Origin: Moniliophthora roreri
Taxonomy: Eukaryota; Basidiomycota; Agaricomycetes; Agaricales; Marasmiaceae
Direction of reading: 5' to 3'
Length of the DNA stretch: 64,000 nt
NCBI GenBank assembly: GCA_001466705.2
Contig: LATX02000238.1
Location: 186,001-250,000, forward strand
Part shown: in pieces, positions 58,329 to 64,000 of the stretch
Layout of the letters: each line of letters starts with the position of its first letter
How positions within the stretch are numbered: the first letter of the stretch is position 1
Made by a program: the position numbers and the translations under genes
Notes under the pieces: generated by a model
What the model saw: the letters and a program-made list of their open reading frames with translations, nothing else
Databases searched by the model: none
Told to the model about the DNA's origin: nothing

Positions 58329-59702
58329 ATGGGAGTCATACAGTCAATCTTTGACCAAATCTTTCCTCCAGAACCGACCTGGTCGCCTGCGGATATTCCT
58401 GATCTGACTGGGAAGGTCATTCTGGTGACTGGAGGTAACTCTGGTGCGTATTCTTAATGCTGCCTCACCGCCGAAATTTGACTGTATTGCTGTACAATAG
58501 GACTCGGGAAGCTAACGGTCAAGGTGTGAAATACGAATCGTCGTTGCTCAGTCAATGTCTCAATATGACCTGCAGGAACTCCTCGCGCACAATGCAAAGG
58601 TCTACTTGGCTGCGAGAAGTAAGAAAAGTGCGGAGGAGGCTATAAAAGAAATCAAAGACCAGATCGGAAAAGAGGCAATTTTCATCGAGTTAGACCTAGC
58701 AAATCTGAAGTCTGTCAAGGCTTGTGCTGAAGAATTCTCCAGGTATGTGTTCATACAAGGGTTCTTTCGGTCCTTAATGACTCAGCCTATGCTTTAGAAA
58801 AGAGAAAGAGTTGCATGTGTTGTACAATAATGCGTAAGACATCGGCTTCTTGTCGCCAGAAAACGCATGTCCTGACACCGACACCGACACCAGCGGCATC
58901 ATGCAACCGACCATCGAAAAACTTACAGCCCAAAGTTTTGATTTGCAGTTTGGAACCAACGTTTTAGGTGCGTAGCATTGTGCGGAGCTACGCCTGGTAC
59001 TGAGCAGATTGCAGGCCATTTCTACTTGACGAAATTGCTCCTACCTATCCTGCTATCCACGGCCAACTCCACGTCCGACAAGCACGTGCGAGTTGTAAAC
59101 GTCTCCTCACTGGCACATGCATACTTCCCCGTTATGAACTTCAATACATTCAAAGATGGACCAGCTAGACGAAGATATGGAGCCATTCTTTCGTTACTTT
59201 ACTCTCAGAGTAAGCTGGTGAGCTGATTTGTTCTCCTGCCTCAAGTGGGGTAATCCATTCTACTTACAGGGAAATGTGATCTTTGCAAACGAATTGGCAA
59301 GACGATACGGTGACCAGGGCGTCGTGTCAACGTCTCTGCATCCGGGAGCCATTGACACCAACCTATGGACTTCTGGTGCACTGCCTGGGTTTGTTATTCA
59401 TATAGCGGCGTGTGTTGTCTTCGACAAAGTTTCGTGCGTCACTGACTCCTTGAATAGAGATTTGCCCTGAAGCCGCCGGAATACGGTGTCCTTACGCAGC
59501 TTTATGCTGGAACTGCACCTGAAGCAGCTCGGATGAATGGAGAGGTACGTTGATAGGCATTCTTCAGTGTCCTGCGGCTCAATCGGAGATCTAGTACCTG
59601 ATTCCTTGGGGCCGGGTTGGGAAGGCTACCCCTAAGGCACATGATCCAGTACTTGCTCGGGAACTCTGGAATTACATGGAGGAGCAGGTGGAGGATATCT
59701 AA
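58329..59702 (+). CDS. short-chain dehydrogenase/reductase (retinol-dehydrogenase-like)
   Basis: A classical NAD(P)-dependent SDR spread over several small exons. The start MGVIQSIFDQIFPPEPTWSP is followed by GKVILVTGGNSGLGK (nucleotide-binding TGxxxGxG), AKVYLAARSKKSAEEA, ELDLANLKSVKACA, LHVLYNNAG (NNAG), NVLGHFYLTKLLLPIL, VVNVSSLAHAY and the catalytic YSQSK. GVVSTSLHPGAIDTNLW follows. The C-terminal end YLIPWGRVGKATPKAHDPVL is typical of the WWOX/RDH-like group common in fungi, whose substrates are mostly unknown. The catalytic Asn, Ser, Tyr and Lys positions are all intact. The start was chosen as the first ATG giving the usual N-terminal length. Confidence 0.92.
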
Positions 59703-59975
59703 AGTCATCTCAACAGCAAAAAGTAAACGTTACTCTGTTTCTCAGCAAGTCTTCACTGTCGATGTCATAACAGTACTAGTGCATTGTTGCGGTTCCGTAA
59801 CAGTGCCTGCTGTCATCGAAGGGTTTTATTCAACGGCAAAGCGACTTCCCTTACTCTTCGTGTATATGTATATCTCATTATTGTTATCCAGAATTATAAC
59901 TATTCTCTTGCTTCAAATTGCAAATTTTTCTTTGTGTACGACAAAACCTGCCCTAAAGAAGCGTGACAATCAATC

Positions 59976-64000
<4,025 letters not shown>

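Overview
The window is from a filamentous fungus, almost certainly an Agaricomycete (mushroom-forming basidiomycete). Genes carry many short introns (about 45-75 nt, GT...AG). Several families are typical of that class: coiled-coil F-box proteins, a DUF6593-like protein, a lysine-specific M35 metalloendopeptidase, an alginate-lyase-like protein and short lineage-specific secreted proteins. No prokaryotic features, CRISPR arrays or operons are present. Most gene models below were assembled by joining exons by eye, using splice sites, reading phase and family similarity recalled from memory.

Layout. 1-4.2 kb: the 5' part of a decayed Ty3/gypsy element (minus strand), then the 3' half of a MULE transposase pseudogene (plus). 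5.7-8.4 kb: an eight-cysteine secreted protein and a convergent thaumatin-like gene. 9.8-13.1 kb: two tandem small heat-shock protein genes. 13.1-23.4 kb: gene-poor DNA with a 59-bp near-palindrome, a non-autonomous element with 32-bp terminal inverted repeats and telomere-like filling, and an intron-containing tRNA-Lys(CTT). 23.5-24.3 kb: a DUF6593-like gene, followed by 3 kb without a convincing gene. 27.4-36.9 kb: a dense housekeeping block with mitochondrial ribosomal protein uL13m, nucleoporin Nup42, an M35 protease, mitochondrial methionine aminopeptidase and nitronate monooxygenase. 37-46.7 kb: a tandem pair of ~540-aa proteins of unknown family, two F-box proteins, and a tandem pair of small secreted proteins. 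46.8-64 kb: alginate-lyase-like protein, LARP7/Pof8-like RNA-binding protein, two hotdog thioesterase paralogues, EMC6, a short-chain dehydrogenase, and SMC5 running off the right edge.

The genes do not form one pathway. Core-cell genes (uL13m, Nup42, MetAP, LARP7, EMC6, SMC5) are interleaved with secreted or digestive proteins (thaumatin-like, M35, alginate-lyase-like, small secreted proteins) and local tandem duplications (sHSP, the 540-aa family, small secreted proteins, thioesterases). Both large transposon remnants carry in-frame TGA stops where arginine is expected, consistent with CpG-to-TpG decay. Two otherwise well-conserved genes (thaumatin-like, M35) each carry one tiny lesion that could be real or an assembly error.

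The strongest candidates for undescribed biology are the tandem 540-aa paralogues, the pair of small secreted proteins sharing a short LALFP-type motif, the telomere-like inverted-repeat element, and the thioesterase paralogue that has lost its expected active-site aspartate.
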